Source: Cyathus striatus (taxonomy: Eukaryota; Basidiomycota; Agaricomycetes; Agaricales; Nidulariaceae). Taken from it: a stretch of DNA of 64,000 nt. The DNA lies in NCBI GenBank assembly GCA_025738555.1, contig JAOVFP010000016.1, forward strand, positions 186,001-250,000, written 5' to 3'. The notes below the pieces were generated by a model. That model was given only the letters and a program-made list of their open reading frames with translations, did not search any database and had not been told where the DNA came from. Of the stretch, positions 12,534-24,299 are shown in pieces; position 1 is the first letter of the stretch; each line of letters starts with the position of its first letter. Position numbers and translations under genes: made by a program.

Positions 12534-12574
12534 AAAAACAAGGCAGAATGGAGGGCATGGGAACCATTGAACCT

Positions 12575-12785
12575 CCAGCAATGTCAAAGGCAATGTCATG
12601 CAATGTTACAGGCAATGTCTGGCAATATCATGACAATGCCATCTGGCAACATCACAGCAACATCACAGCAATGTCAGCAATTTCAGGCAATGTCCAGCAA
12701 TGCAAGCAACATCAAGCAACATCATGGCAATGTCAATTCTCAGATTGGCAACATCACAGACAACATCACAGGCAACATCAAAATC
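12575..12785 (+). repeat. GCAATGTCA / GCAACATCA short-period array
   Basis: Roughly 25 degenerate copies of an 8-11 bp word, GCAAYRTCA, often preceded by G or CA, form a loose tandem array. The same word without decay reads GCAACGTCA at 13180-13258, so most copies here look like CpG-decayed versions (ATGT and ACAT). It belongs to the element that spans 11193-13261. Confidence 0.7.
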
Positions 12786-13427
12786 CTTATATTCAGATTT
12801 CTGTAACTTGTATAAAAATGAGTAGAGTGCATGTATCCCCACCAATCTCTATTTGTTATCAGTAATAGTATATATCATAAATTTACAAAACTACCAGCCA
12901 GCTAAAATCTAAATAATATTAGAAATGTTGTACACAAGTGACAAAATATATGTATTTCACTGTGGGATTGTAAGTATTATTTGTTATACCCTCTCCCCAC
13001 CCCCCATCCAGTGGTAATATATATTATTAAAATGAAAGAACATCCATCTTGTGCAATCCTACTTATTTATTGTATTTATTACTAACTACACAGTGGGACT
13101 TGAACACAGGGCCTCAGCACTAATATATGTAGCAACATCAAAAATAAATAAGCAATGTCATGCAAGGTCACATGCAATGCCAGGCAACGTCAAATTTCAG
13201 AATGGCAACATCAGGCAACGTCACCAAAGCAACGTCAAAAACCGGGCAACGTCAAAATCTGTAGGCCCCCCTGAAAGGGACCAAAGAGGAAGCGTGCACG
13301 CGGGCTGGGGAGGGGAGGGGAGATTCATGTGCGGGGGTGCTCGTATACTTTGTCTGTGCTGGAGTGGGTGAAGGATCCATCTGTTCTGTCGACTGTCTAT
13401 GCTAAATTACTACTCGAAGAGGCCAGC

Positions 13428-16400
13428 TTAGAATCCCAACTGCTCAACGAAACTCTGCCATGTCGAATCAAGAACTAGTCCCCCTACCCCAAACCCCGCC
13501 GAAGTCTGCTGCGCTGGATAATCAAGGTACATCTCCCGCCCAGGATGAAATATTCCCGACGGCGCCTGCTCCCCAGCACGATTGATAACCGCCCGTTCTT
13601 GCTCTTGCACCTCTGCCATCAGCTGCTCAAAAGTCCCTAGCCCCGCCCCTTGCGCAGCCGCAGACGATGGGTAGTCATATAAACTCCCAAACCCAGGGCC
13701 CGAATCATTTATCACTGCGAAATTCCGCATATCCTGTATAATCGTAGGATGCAGATTCTGCGGAGGCATATTCAGATTGGCGAAGGGCTCAAAAAAACCA
13801 TCTGAGAGTGTGATTGAGCTTGCGTTCGAGGGTGATATGGGGTTGGCAAGAGTTATAGGGACTGCGCCGGAACCTGGTGCATGGAACCCTCCCATATCGT
13901 CGTCTCTGGAGGAGAGGAGGTACGTCTTGCCACCTAGACGGTCAAGTTCGGCTGTGGTAACGGGACTGTCATCTTGCGCGTACAGATGGGGAGACGCATT
14001 TCCTAGCATTTCTTGCGCTTTTCGGCTTATCCGTTTGAGGGAGGGCTGGGAGACGGTGAGATACACAGAAAGGGTAGCGAGAGCGGAAAGAACGCACGAG
14101 TAGCCGAGCAGCCATCGTACACAACGGCGCCGCCTTCTCAAACACCTTAATCATATAATTAAGCTCCTCAAGCGCAGGCTGAGCGAGCAGACTCAGCGGT
14201 GCTTTCGTAGCAATCAAACACATCACAATCTAACCCCTCATTAACGTCATATCCGCTCGTAAGAGCCAAAAGACTCACAGCAGCAGACAGCGTTTGACTC
14301 CACCAAATGTTCATACGACACAGTATGAACGGGAAATAATCCCATACAATCTCAAGCGTCCGACTTATCCTCCACGCAGAGCGGTATACCGCCACCACGG
14401 AGGGTATAAACCTATGTTTCGACAGATTGTGTGGAGTCTCGGAGAGTGCTTGAGCGAAACATGCACGGTGGAGGTTCAAGAGCGCTATCATCCATAATTT
14501 CAGCGTGGATCGATATGAATGAGGAAGAAGAGGACCTACTGGTTTCCCTTGTGAAAAGGATCAACCACGACTCGAGCTTTGCGTTCGGAATACCATCCTC
14601 ACATGTAGGGCGCCACGGGACTGGGACTGGGAAATCACGAATCTTGCGGTCGAGTTGGAGGATAGTACAATAGCTAGGCTGCTTAGGCCCGAACGCTGTA
14701 GTCATGATTGTATGAAGGAGCGCGGTGAACTTCCAATTCCACGCCGAGTCTGATTACATACATTAGCTCGCTAGAAAGGATTGTAACGAGGAAAAGCGCA
14801 CAGCTAGGTTGAACACTTCCATCGGGAAGCATTGTCTCTTCTTTATCCTTCGGAATAGGACAGTCAGTGTATGCCATAGACATCCCAGGTGGTCTGCCAA
14901 CGTAGAAGCTCTGTACACGATGAGCGAGATGCCGGGACAACTAGATGGAAGGGGGAAGGACTGACAGACCACGTATCGAGAACGAAGAGAGGCCAAAAGA
15001 CGCGATTACGTCTCTCGACGGTCTCTTCGTTCAATTTCCAACGAGCCGCGTTGAGGTCTACGAGGGAATTATAGGAGCAAGAGAGGCGGGAAAGTGTGAG
15101 TGTACGTACGTAGGCCAATCTATAATCCCCAGCCTGAATAACAGAGACAGCGTAGAAATGAAAAAAGAACACACACTATATCCCAACTGCACCGCATGCC
15201 CAATGTACATCCACGCCTCATTATCTCCACTCACACCCGAATCCCCAAGGTCGAGGTACTGCGCCATATGAATCTTCCAACCAATTAGCCCCCTCACGCA
15301 TATACTCAACAAATCACGTACCATAGCTTGAATAGCCGTAAGCGTCGTCTCCCTCACAGGCGACGCAAGCTGCAGCGACGTTCTCGCAAGATAAAACCAC
15401 TCCCTCGCTTCAACGTTCATCGGTTCCTTCTGAGGGTCGAACAGGGAGGCGAGAGCGAATGTTATGAATAGTAATGCGAGGGGGTGGTAAAGTCTGAAAT
15501 TCTCTGTTCTATTGGGATATATGCGTATCAATACTCTAGACGCGAGACAGAAAGAAGAGGGTAACGTACTCTCTCCGACGATAGATGTCCACGAGAATCT
15601 CATCGAACAGCTCATGTCGGTATACTGGGGTATACCTTCTTCATAAGCACAACGCCATCCAAACACAGAGAAAGAAGAAAGAACTTACAAGAACTTGCCA
15701 TACTCAAGGTACACCTCGCACAATCTAACAGCCTCAGAATGTGGTGGAAGCATATTCAACACTTCTTTCCCCAGCCCAATCGTATCCGCTACCTCAGACT
15801 CAGGGAAGCTGGTCTGAGTAAGCCTATGCGAGAGACGAGGTAAGACGATATGTGGTTCATGGCCTGTTCCCAGTGGTGCCTTCGACATGTTGTACGTTAG
15901 AATGCGTAATGGAATGTATTGGTGTGGTAAGCTTACGAAAATGAGGTACTAAGAAGCAGAGTAGATGAGTAAGATGAAATGCCGGGGAACTGGGGAATGC
16001 TCACCTCAGACCTGGCTGTTTTACCTAGAAATCTGGATTCACCCCGTTGGCCTATTGTTAGCGTGCCTGCCAGTGGGAGGTTTTAGTATTCTGCCTGATG
16101 TGGGGTAGAGTATATGCGCGAAATACGAACCGAAAGCGTCGACGACGCTCGTGTCTTCTTCCACTTTCACTGATGATTCTGTGTCTGGTGATTTATCTTG
16201 TGTGCCAGAGGAAGTGAGGGTGGAAGACGAGCTTTCGTATGGAGAGCAAGAGTTGAAATTCTGCGGTGAAGTGGATCGTAGTGGTTCGGAGGAGGATGGG
16301 AGAGTGATATCAGGGCGCATCGTCATCATAGCTTGCATCGATCGTAATTCAGATGAAAGTTGACGGATCTTGGAGCTTTGAGATTCGATTTGAGCATGTA

Positions 16401-16965
16401 GCTCTTCGGTATTGGCCAAAATCATGCGATGGCCTCGTCCTGGAGTGAGTTCACCTGCCACAGTCGAGTTATAAAGGAACATGATGGCAAAGTGGGTGCT
16501 GGCACACTCACCGCCAGGACAGATGGACCCACATCCCCTCTGGACGCATTTTTCGCATGGGACCTGGGATATTGATGATAAGTGTTAGATTGGGGAGAGA
16601 GAACTTGATGTGAGTGTAAGTATGGACCTTGCGATCACAGCGAAGCTTCAATCTGCGACATTCAGCGCAAGAAGTTGGACTATATCAGATTCAAAGTAAG
16701 AATCAGACTAAGTTAAGATGGATGGAGGGTTGTGACGTACACACGACCTGGTTTCTTTCGCGTTTTCTGTTGATCATAGATGCCTGAGGTCCCCACTCCG
16801 TGTCCGTGTTGTAGATTATAGAGAGAATTACCCGGGGAGAATGGATTGTCCACTGGGGAAATAGGGCTGGTGTTGGGGCCCCAGGGAGGTGAGGTTGGAA
16901 TTAATTGTGGGTGAGCTTCGAGTTTACAACTATCCAGTGGTTCATGGTCCTCAGCTTCACAACTG
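13428..16965 (-). CDS. Zn2Cys6 fungal transcription factor
   Basis: A multi-exon minus-strand gene. The DNA-binding cluster is spread over two exons: SCAECRRLKLRCDRK and VPCEKC..RGCGSICPGG, giving the six Cys of a Zn2Cys6 binuclear cluster, preceded by basic residues KTRKKPGR. Next comes a coiled-coil-like stretch (NTEELHAQIESQSSKIRQL, about 16.4 kb), a Ser-rich acidic linker, then the fungal-specific regulatory domain: YLEYGKFLYTPV..HELFDEI, FITFALASLFDP and GRPPGMSMAYTDCPIP. The C-terminal region ends QSFVEQLGF at 13428. All domains join in phase through short GT-AG introns, so it looks intact. It should act in the nucleus as a regulator; targets cannot be told. No in-frame ATG exists in the exon carrying the basic residues (16742-16965). 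The nearest upstream in-frame ATG codons lie in the WOPR frame. Confidence 0.85.
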
Positions 16966-17008
16966 AATGAAGGTAAAGCACGAATTCGGCTCGAAACCTG
17001 TAGGGCAC

Positions 17009-17967
17009 TCACACTAGTCTAGGTTTTCCGTCAGGACCTAACTCGATTCTCGGTGGCACCCGAAAATTTGTCAATTGGAATATATGTGGTGGCATGTCTA
17101 AAGCCATGATATATGGCCACGACGACGGGTTCTAATCATTTGATTTTAGGTTATCACCATAAAGGCTCAAATCACGAATACCTTAAGTTTCCCCGACCTA
17201 ATGTCTTCAGACGTGTAGTATGATATTAGGTGGAAGTCTGATCCTTCCACCGTCACCGTAATAGTCTGTTGCATTCATCATCCGTGCCTGCCCATGTCGA
17301 GTTTTGTTTCGAAGCACATACCTTCTTGATCAAACCATTAGGCTTGAATGTTCCTTGGCCGCTGCTTGATGCTTGCCCTCTGAATCCGCTTGCTATATGT
17401 TCCGGTGAGTGGGTCCGTACAAGAGACCCGCCAGGAGAAGGAGAACCATCGGTTGGGTATGACTTATGGTTACTTCGACTACTTCGCCCTTCGTTAATTT
17501 CCCGATACACCTATATTAATATGTGTGAGAACTCCACATCCATGTCGATACTGAATACTTTCCAAGAAGTTTCCGACGATTCTCGAAGGGGACCATAATA
17601 GGCCGTCTAATAGTGGTGGTAAGTTCACCCGTATACGCAGACAGTAAACACACTCACCAGTCCATTTTTCAATACCGCTCTCCTCGACACTGAATATAAA
17701 AACGGCTCCGCTTTTGATCATAATTCGACGCTCCGAATCGTTAAGCCGGCGTGTAATGCGATGTATGTGTCTCCGTCTTGCTGCATGGATGAGACGGAGA
17801 GCATGAATAGTAGTTTCGACATATCCAACGAATAGCGCCACTTCCGAGTTGCCCACGAAACGCCGCTCGAGAGCGAGGTTGTTGGACGAGGGGATTTCTG
17901 AAGGAGTATTCCGTCGTATCTCTCCATGGAGGGTTGTGGCTTGGGGAAAAAAAACAGTGCCCCCCAT
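17009..17967 (-). CDS. WOPR (Gti1/Pac2) family transcription regulator
   Basis: The N-terminal WOPR half is visible as GYVETTIHALRLIHAARRRH, ITRRLNDSERR, IKSGAVFIFSVEESGIEKWT and then DGLLWSPSRIVGNFL. The second half follows as VYREIN, a Ser/Gly-rich linker, GLIKK, then TITVTVEGSDFHLISYYTSE in the next exon. The tail reads PPHIFQLTNFRVPPRIELG, ending at TGA 17009-17011. WOPR proteins (Gti1, Pac2, Wor1, Ryp1) control morphology and development in fungi by binding DNA with this bipartite domain. Possible starts are an ATG at 17967 or one at 18027. The intron between GNFL and VYREIN has GAAAGT where GTAAGT is expected. An intron with a GTGAGT donor just before the stop would bypass it and join the Zn2Cys6 gene in phase. 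Confidence 0.8.
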
Positions 17968-18023
17968 GCTTACCACATCCGCATTGTATTCCTCCCCCGG
18001 AAATACTTGAGACGTATATGTTT

Positions 18024-20085
18024 TCATTTCTGTATTAATCGGTGATGAAGTTTCGAGGGAATAACTCCTAAGAAAATGATAGTATTGGTTGAGTGGTGAA
18101 AAAGAGTTTGTGTTACATACTGTTCATATTTCACAGGAAAGCTACTACGGGAAGAGCTTGTAGGCATAGTCGGGTACCGAGTACGAGTCACCTGCGTGGC
18201 TGTCACATTGATCTCATCGTTGCTAGTTCGTTCGTCGTATGACTTTTCGCCTATTTCTTCCTGCTTAATATTATAGAGTACTTGTTTGATATCAGGAAGT
18301 GGGTTTTTTGGTTTTAAGAATACACTGTTTGAATCTACCAAAGTTTAAAGTTGCAGCATACGAATTGTAGAAAATAGAAACAAACCATTATCCACTTCTG
18401 TAAAGTAATGTAACTCAAGTCTCTTAATTAACTCTTCGGGCTCTGGGAGTGATTCATCGTCCTATTGGCATTGATTGAGCTTTGAATCAAATACTAAATG
18501 TCAAAAGATTACCTCCTTAATCAGTGTATTCCAATTGTCATGATGTACAATCGCAATTCTTGCCGTCGGAACCTAGTGTTGTAGTAGAACTCAGTAAGTG
18601 ACGAAGTCTTTAAAAAATACCTTCCGTAGAAGATACTTGGTGATGAGCCGAGAAGGATGCATGGCCTATTCTAGATTAAAGCACCTCAAAATATAAACTA
18701 CAGCATTAAGTACTCACATTTGACGGAATGCTGAAGGTGGCAGTTGCAATCACGTTATTTGCTTCACAATTTTCAACCACCTCCTGCTGAACACCCGTAT
18801 TATTGGGATGTGAAGATAGCGCAGCTACTCCGAAAGGAACATAATTCGTCCGAGGTATAATATCGTTAGCCTTTAGGCTCACGTTTCGCTTCACTTGTAC
18901 GCTTGCCCTTTCCGAAATACGTTGCTCCCACAGCCCTTCGCTGAGTTCGATACAAAAAGTTCGAAGGAATACAGTTTGATTCTTCTCCATGGCGACAGGT
19001 TTAGGCCCATATTTGAGTCGTGCGGGTCCGGATTGGGACCAATGGTAAGTGTGTGTTCGTCCTAGACTCCAACGCTGGGACAGTGATGAAATAGCGGTAA
19101 GTCTAAGATTCATAGGATGGGAAGTGGAGGAACTTCTATGGGAAAAAGCACCCAACGCCCAGGCTGCGCACTTATCATGTCCCGTAACAAGGTGGATTGA
19201 TCCATTCACAGCTTCCCTGCCATGGATTACATTTGCGTAGTAGTACCATTTTTCGGCATTTTGGCTCGTATACCGTAGGAAGGCTCCTAAGTTTTGAAGA
19301 TCCTGGCTGCATGATCCTTCAGGGAGTATGAGAACTGCGCCTTCGTGATGCTCGCATTTGAAGTGGTATTCACTCGCTACTCCCTGGCTGCAATAGGCAA
19401 TATTATAAATGGGCACAAAGTATTGCAATGTGCAATTACGTTACTTACGGAGGCATCGTACCACTTCCTTTATCACCTTCTATACCCATGCTCATCAAGA
19501 ATGTATCGTGTGAATGCTCATCGTGTGCGTGTATATCTCTAGAGCTCGGCACCGCTATCGGTTTAAATCCCTCGGGTACATGACCTTCATTCACTGGATG
19601 CTCCGCAGGGAGACAAATATTAAAGAGAAAGTCAAAATACCCATTGGAGGTGATAATCCCGACGTCTCCTATGAGTATTCCACTCTTCACGTACTCTGGT
19701 GGAAGATTCGAGCTTGGAGTTGGGCACCACAATGGGAATCCATTGCCTTTCTGCCATAGCAGACGAGCATATAGTTCACTGTCTTTTTCTTCCGTTTCTT
19801 GAAGGTAAATTGGGGAGACCGAAATGGAATCATTCTATCTATGATTAACTTAGGCGTAATAGTTGAGCTAAAAGATACCTCTCTTGCAACCGAACGAACA
19901 TCAGAAAGTGTTGAGCCTAGTACAAACCATGAGTATGAGGTCCTACAATTGCAAGCTGTCACATAACACTGACCAGTCTGTTGAATGAGGTCTCGCCCAA
20001 CGGTAATAAATTGACCTCCATTAGTAGTAACCCCACTTGATCCATGTAGCATGTTCGCCGCCCTACTCGAAATAAAAAGATCCAT
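18024..20085 (-). CDS. Agaricomycete expanded-family protein, function unknown
   Basis: The start MDLFISSRAANMLHG is followed by a short N-terminal exon and then by a block with PLWCPTPSSNLPPEY, GILIGDVGIITSNGYFDF and FNICLPAEHPVN. The middle has GAVLILPEGSCSQDL, YYYANVIHGREA and HLVTGHDKCAAWALGAF; the end has IAIVHHDNWNTLI and LPEPEELIKRLELH. From general knowledge these blocks recur in a large protein family of mushroom-forming fungi with no assigned role; I cannot name a Pfam entry with certainty. No signal peptide or membrane segment is evident. The frame can stop at 18024, or a canonical intron (GTATGT donor near 18121, CTCAAC branch-like, TTAG acceptor) can carry it in phase into the WOPR frame. 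All visible exons look intact. Confidence 0.7.
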
Positions 20086-20400
20086 AGTTTTTGTTCCACA
20101 GTGAGATTAAATACATTGGGATTTCAGTCAGCGGTTGGTGTGTCGGTCCTGCATCTTGCTATGGCATTAGTCTCTGCATTTCCGAGAAAGATTATTCAGG
20201 TGCACCAATGCTGACGGCTGGTATGGTGCTTATTGATTGGGGGTCGTAACGAAAACAAATTAAATGGACACATACAAGACATACTGTAGCTCCAAGAGCG
20301 CAAAAAACTAGCACAGAAGATGGATGTCGATGATAACATCGATAAGGATCCTAAGATATTTTGATAAGCATCTTACGTAACATCCCAAAACATGTCACAC

Positions 20401-20552
20401 CGCGGGAAATTGCTTCTATAAGCGTGAACATATGATGAACATATGATGAAAATATTTTAAAATCGATAATACCGAGAAGATATGACGAAAATACTCCGAT
20501 TGCATCATATCTTCCCAATATCATCAAAGGAAATAGAAGCAATTGCCCGCAG
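20401..20552. mobile_element. 152-bp MITE
   Basis: Inverted ends carry AATTGCTTCTAT preceded by GCGGG with one variable base: CGCGGGAAATTGC at the left, GCAATTGCCCGCAG at the right. Flanking TGTCACAC (20393-20400) and TGTCACGC (20553-20560) agree in 7 of 8 bases, suggesting an 8-bp target duplication as in hAT-type MITEs. It has no coding capacity. It lies about 300 bp upstream of the minus-strand gene that starts at 20085. Confidence 0.65.
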
Positions 20553-20560
20553 TGTCACGC

Positions 20561-23490
20561 TCACGCTTGGAGTTGAGTTGGGGTTCAATCAACCCCAGTG
20601 AAAATCTATCTATTATCTAACGAGAGTGAACATGATCGGACGTAATCGAGCGTGGTCGTATCGCTTAGCTAGTCCGCTCACATTAGATGGGGCAATATTT
20701 GCCAGAATACAACGATTGTATTCGGACTGTAGTGAGGCCCAGCGAGGGAAATTTGAAAACATACTGCGGTTACGTATATAGGGTGATGTGTTACCCTCTC
20801 AATTACATAACATGGTCAACGTGACGCTCAGTAAAAACGCTCAGTCAGACGCCGGTCTGACATAGTTATACACCTGAGGACCATCATTCAGAAGCCAGTC
20901 AACTCACAGTCGCTTACCAGTCCAAAGTCTGCAAATAGTCTGATATTAATCCGACGAGGGTAGCGATTTAGTCAATATAGCCTGGTTCATGCCGTTATTT
21001 GGACTCGTAACTTCTTTCAACCCTTTTGACTGCGTTGGACTTTTACATGCTAGCAGTACCGGTATCCAATAGTCCATTATTGTGTGATTAAATACAAGTG
21101 TACTGTGTACACCTTCGATGAGGCTTTCTTTGACTCACCTACACTGGCAAAGCAATATAAAAACTAATATTGAAGTAGCAACATATTAAGTATATGCAAA
21201 TGTAAACTCTGTACAAAAAATTGAAATACAATCCGTGATACTAAGTAACTATGGCGTGTATGTGTACTGGGCTGTATCTATGTGAGATTCAACTCAGGAG
21301 TGCAAGAGAAATTTCGCTTCCATTACATAAAGAGAACCTTCAGTTCCGATCTGAAAGTAAGCTAAGTCCTATTTGAAACTTCGGATCCGCTAAATATACA
21401 GTCATCCACCCCTAGTTGTTACATCATCACAACCTGTTACAAACAAGGCCTTAAATCGACCTCCCGCCTCAACCACGCTAGCTATACACTTAATTCTTTT
21501 TGCAACTTCATCTCATAGTAGTGTTCTGTATATGCATGTATCAATTTGAGAGAAATATTATTGTGTTAATGTATGGTACATAAAACAATTTCACAAATTT
21601 CAAGATCACAAAGGAGGGTGAAATTTTGTTGAGGCTATATAGACATGCAAAGTTCACATTGTAAGTGCATTATGGACTTATTTTACTCATAACATGTGTA
21701 CATAAGTTAAATATAGCCAGCTTTACATTTCATGAAGCTGATCCTGCTAAAATGCCTTAGCAATGCAAACCCAAAGCACATGAGAAGGGCATTGCAATGG
21801 ATCAGACCTTTATAAATGGTGTGCAGGTCGCATTTTTGGTCTTGTGCCTTACTTTCTATCTCCTCTGCACACCTACAGTTGCGACTATTAATCTACCATG
21901 ACTGAATATGCCAGATCTGAACAAGAGAAAGAGATTATCTTTCACCACGAGAAGGATGATCTCATGTCACATGCTCTGATTGCTTACCAATTGGAGTCAA
22001 AGATGCCAAAAGGGTGCCGCATCGTAGTCTCTGCAAAATCTGAAGTGACTTTCAAAACCAGAAAACCGATTAAATTGTGTCCTATGACACTTAGCTGTCG
22101 AGTGGAGTGATATTGGCGACGGAGATAGTGATGTATCGGAATTAGGGGAATCTCACACGTGGCGTGACCTAGCCGGGACACTGCCGTGTAACATCTTCCC
22201 ATAATGTCAAAAATAGGACAAGGTCTGGGAAATTTCACGTAACAAATGAACACCTTAACCTCTCTTCGTAAAAATGCTTGTAATACATGGGTGACATATC
22301 TAAGTACAATATAGAATACTTTTTTTTGCATAAGAATGGCATATCATGGTGTGGTATGTAATTTTTTAATGTATTGTAACAATCAGTGGTGGATGACTGT
22401 ACTTATACCGAGCAGAACTTCAACGGCCATCAGCCGACATTCCTTCCCTCTCTTTGCCTTACAGGCCTTTCTCTCATTCGTTTCATCCCCCCCTTGTGCA
22501 CCTCCTCCTTTACGAGCCCTCGATTTAGACTGCAGGACAGCCTCATCAAGACCGACTCACTGTGTAGCACCGACTCAGCAAATCTAGATGGGTTGAGATG
22601 GTGGTGGGAGATACTGCTGTTCACATCGTATGTTCTGGTTTCTTCTCCCGCTTCATGTTGATGTTTATATATTTATGACCAGGTTCCCCCAAGTGACGTG
22701 AACTTCCTCCATGCCGCATGCGACACGCCTGTTATTTTACCCTTCCCAGGTATGCATACTTAACATTGGGATTTTGCTTCATTGCTTTCTTCATGCATGC
22801 TGACGGTTTTGAATTGGGTGGATTATTTAGGCTCTTTTGTTGCGCTGGAGGCATGCATCACCTCATCGGTAGTAGGAGTTAGTTTAGGGACTTGTAGACT
22901 GCTTGGTAACCATACGTAGTACTATATTTTATGCAATTTTATGTACCATCTTTCGAAATATAATGCTGTCTTTTATTATTTATATGGCTGAGTGAATTAA
23001 GGGATTGCTGTACCAATAACCTATGGAAATACAGTTACTGTATACCACATATTTTGTGACTTGGCGTTGACTAGTGCACGACGAAGCGATGACTTCTGGG
23101 GAACCATGAGTTGACTAATCATTGCACTGTATGAGACTTCTCGTATACAAATTTAGACTACCTAAAATTATGCACAGTCAACCAACGATCAAATGTGCGT
23201 AAAAAAAATCGTGGTTCAAGGTTTTACTAGTCCAATTGAAATAGGAGCGTGCATTTGGGCTGTGAAGTCACCGCGGACTTCATGGGCATTTGACTCTGCA
23301 AGCATTCAATCTCAGATTGGATATTGTCATCCTTTCTGCCACGTGAGATGACACACTCTGTCTTGTGTCCATCTCATCATAGCGCGTCACCAGGCTGGGC
23401 CCATTCTATTGGAGCCACCTGATCGCATGGTTCAAAGGGGAATGAAGGGATTGATAACATCTTTCTTTCTTCCCCTCGCACCCAGTACAG
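20561..23490. other. Intergenic region, about 2.9 kb
   Basis: Mostly unassigned. A possible small gene lies at 21898 (separate entry). Short direct words occur, for example GCTTGCTTGCTTGCTT at 23491, but no repeats with defined ends were found. No conserved protein block was recognised in any frame. Confidence 0.35.
21898..22110 (+). CDS. Hypothetical small protein, 70 residues
   Basis: The frame starts MTEYARSEQEKEIIFHHEK and ends at TGA 22108-22110. Upstream, TATAAA at 21811 and a pyrimidine-rich stretch before the ATG make a plausible promoter and leader. I do not recognise the protein; it is charged and has no signal peptide or membrane segment. It could equally be the first exon of a lost gene or a chance frame. 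Confidence 0.25.
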   Translation: MTEYARSEQEKEIIFHHEKDDLMSHALIAYQLESKMPKGCRIVVSAKSEVTFKTRKPIKLCPMTLSCRVE

Positions 23491-23621
23491 CTTGCTTGCT
23501 TGCTTTTCTCTAGCCAACATCTTTCTCGTGCTAGTATTTTGGATAATTTATGTTATTTTCAAGACACATCGTCGTCTGTCTACTCCTCAATTCATCTGGT
23601 TTCTTGTTCGATTCTTGGTTT

Positions 23622-23846
23622 ATGTCTGAAGAACACTCGTCTTCAACTGGTCAAAAGCACATTTCATTCGAAGACTCTTCAGGGATCCCAATTTCGGCCT
23701 TTCCGACTGTAACTGAGTTGTCAGAGGAAGCCTTTCAGAGAGGGAGATCCATTCGGGAAGGGAAGAGACCTGTCCGTCGAGCTGAACAAGTAGGTCCTCA
23801 AATACCTCCATCAGCAAATACCCATATTACAAATTTAGACAATTAA
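23622..23846 (+). CDS. Hypothetical 74-residue protein or gag-like 5' fragment
   Basis: The frame starts MSEEHSSSTGQKHISFED and ends at 23846. It is polar, with a basic patch RSIREGKRPVRR, and is preceded by a pyrimidine-rich leader. Ser/Thr-rich starts with a basic patch are common in gag-like proteins of fungal LTR elements, and AT-rich, repeat-like DNA follows. No domain is recognisable, so this is a weak call. Confidence 0.25.
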   Translation: MSEEHSSSTGQKHISFEDSSGIPISAFPTVTELSEEAFQRGRSIREGKRPVRRAEQVGPQIPPSANTHITNLDN

Positions 23847-24299
23847 AGCAGAAAAAGCTCAGTTTAAGGTAGATTTAGTCAAAAAAAGTACCATAAGCTG
23901 TTTAAGGCAAATAAGGAGAGGTCTGATACTTATTCTGACTAAAAAAGTTGGAGTAAGAAGCCATTAGCTTGAACTTAGGTGATTTAAATTGCGATTTAAT
24001 ATATTTTAATTGTATTGTCCCACTTATGTCATAGCATTAAGCAAACATTAAGTAGGTTTTTACAATATAAATTGCACATAAAGAGGGAATAGGATAGGAA
24101 TAGGTGGGCTTATCTCACAACATATCACCAATAAAAATGCATAACTCAATATTTTCTATTAAGCTAAATACAATGACTATGATAAAGGCATTAACAATTG
24201 TCTATGTATCACTAAGAGCAACCATGAGAGAATAAATGAACTAGTTGAGCATTTGCTGAGGTCCATATATTAAAATAGCGACAGGTTGTGGAAGCAGCA

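Larger units (their letters stand above)
11193..13261 (+). mobile_element. DNA element with terminal GCAACGTCA-type arrays
   Basis: Both ends carry inverted CAGATTTTGA(T/C)GTTGCCC (18 bp, 17 matching), which continues inward as repeated GCAA(C/T)(G/A)TCA words: TTGCC-type at the left, GCAACGTCA-type at 13150-13261 on the right. A further array of about 25 related words fills 12575-12785. The core at 11290-11820 resembles the core of the MULE-like elements (see 39.7-40.7 kb). No target duplication was resolved, so the outer limits may be off by some bases. A SINE-like retroposon sits inside. Confidence 0.55.

Noticed and set aside
12575..12785. CRISPR-like array of short repeats
   Set aside because: Units are 8-11 bp, degenerate and without spacers of constant length; the genome is eukaryotic.
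16713..17012. 99-codon frame read as the start of the Zn2Cys6 gene
   Set aside because: Its first codon is GTG within a GTGAGT splice donor; there is no ATG start, so it is an exon, not a gene start.
18024..18027. ATGA stop-start overlap between the family-protein frame and a WOPR ATG, as in a bacterial operon
   Set aside because: Eukaryotic translation would not normally use it; the ATG at 17967 or in-phase splicing are better explanations.
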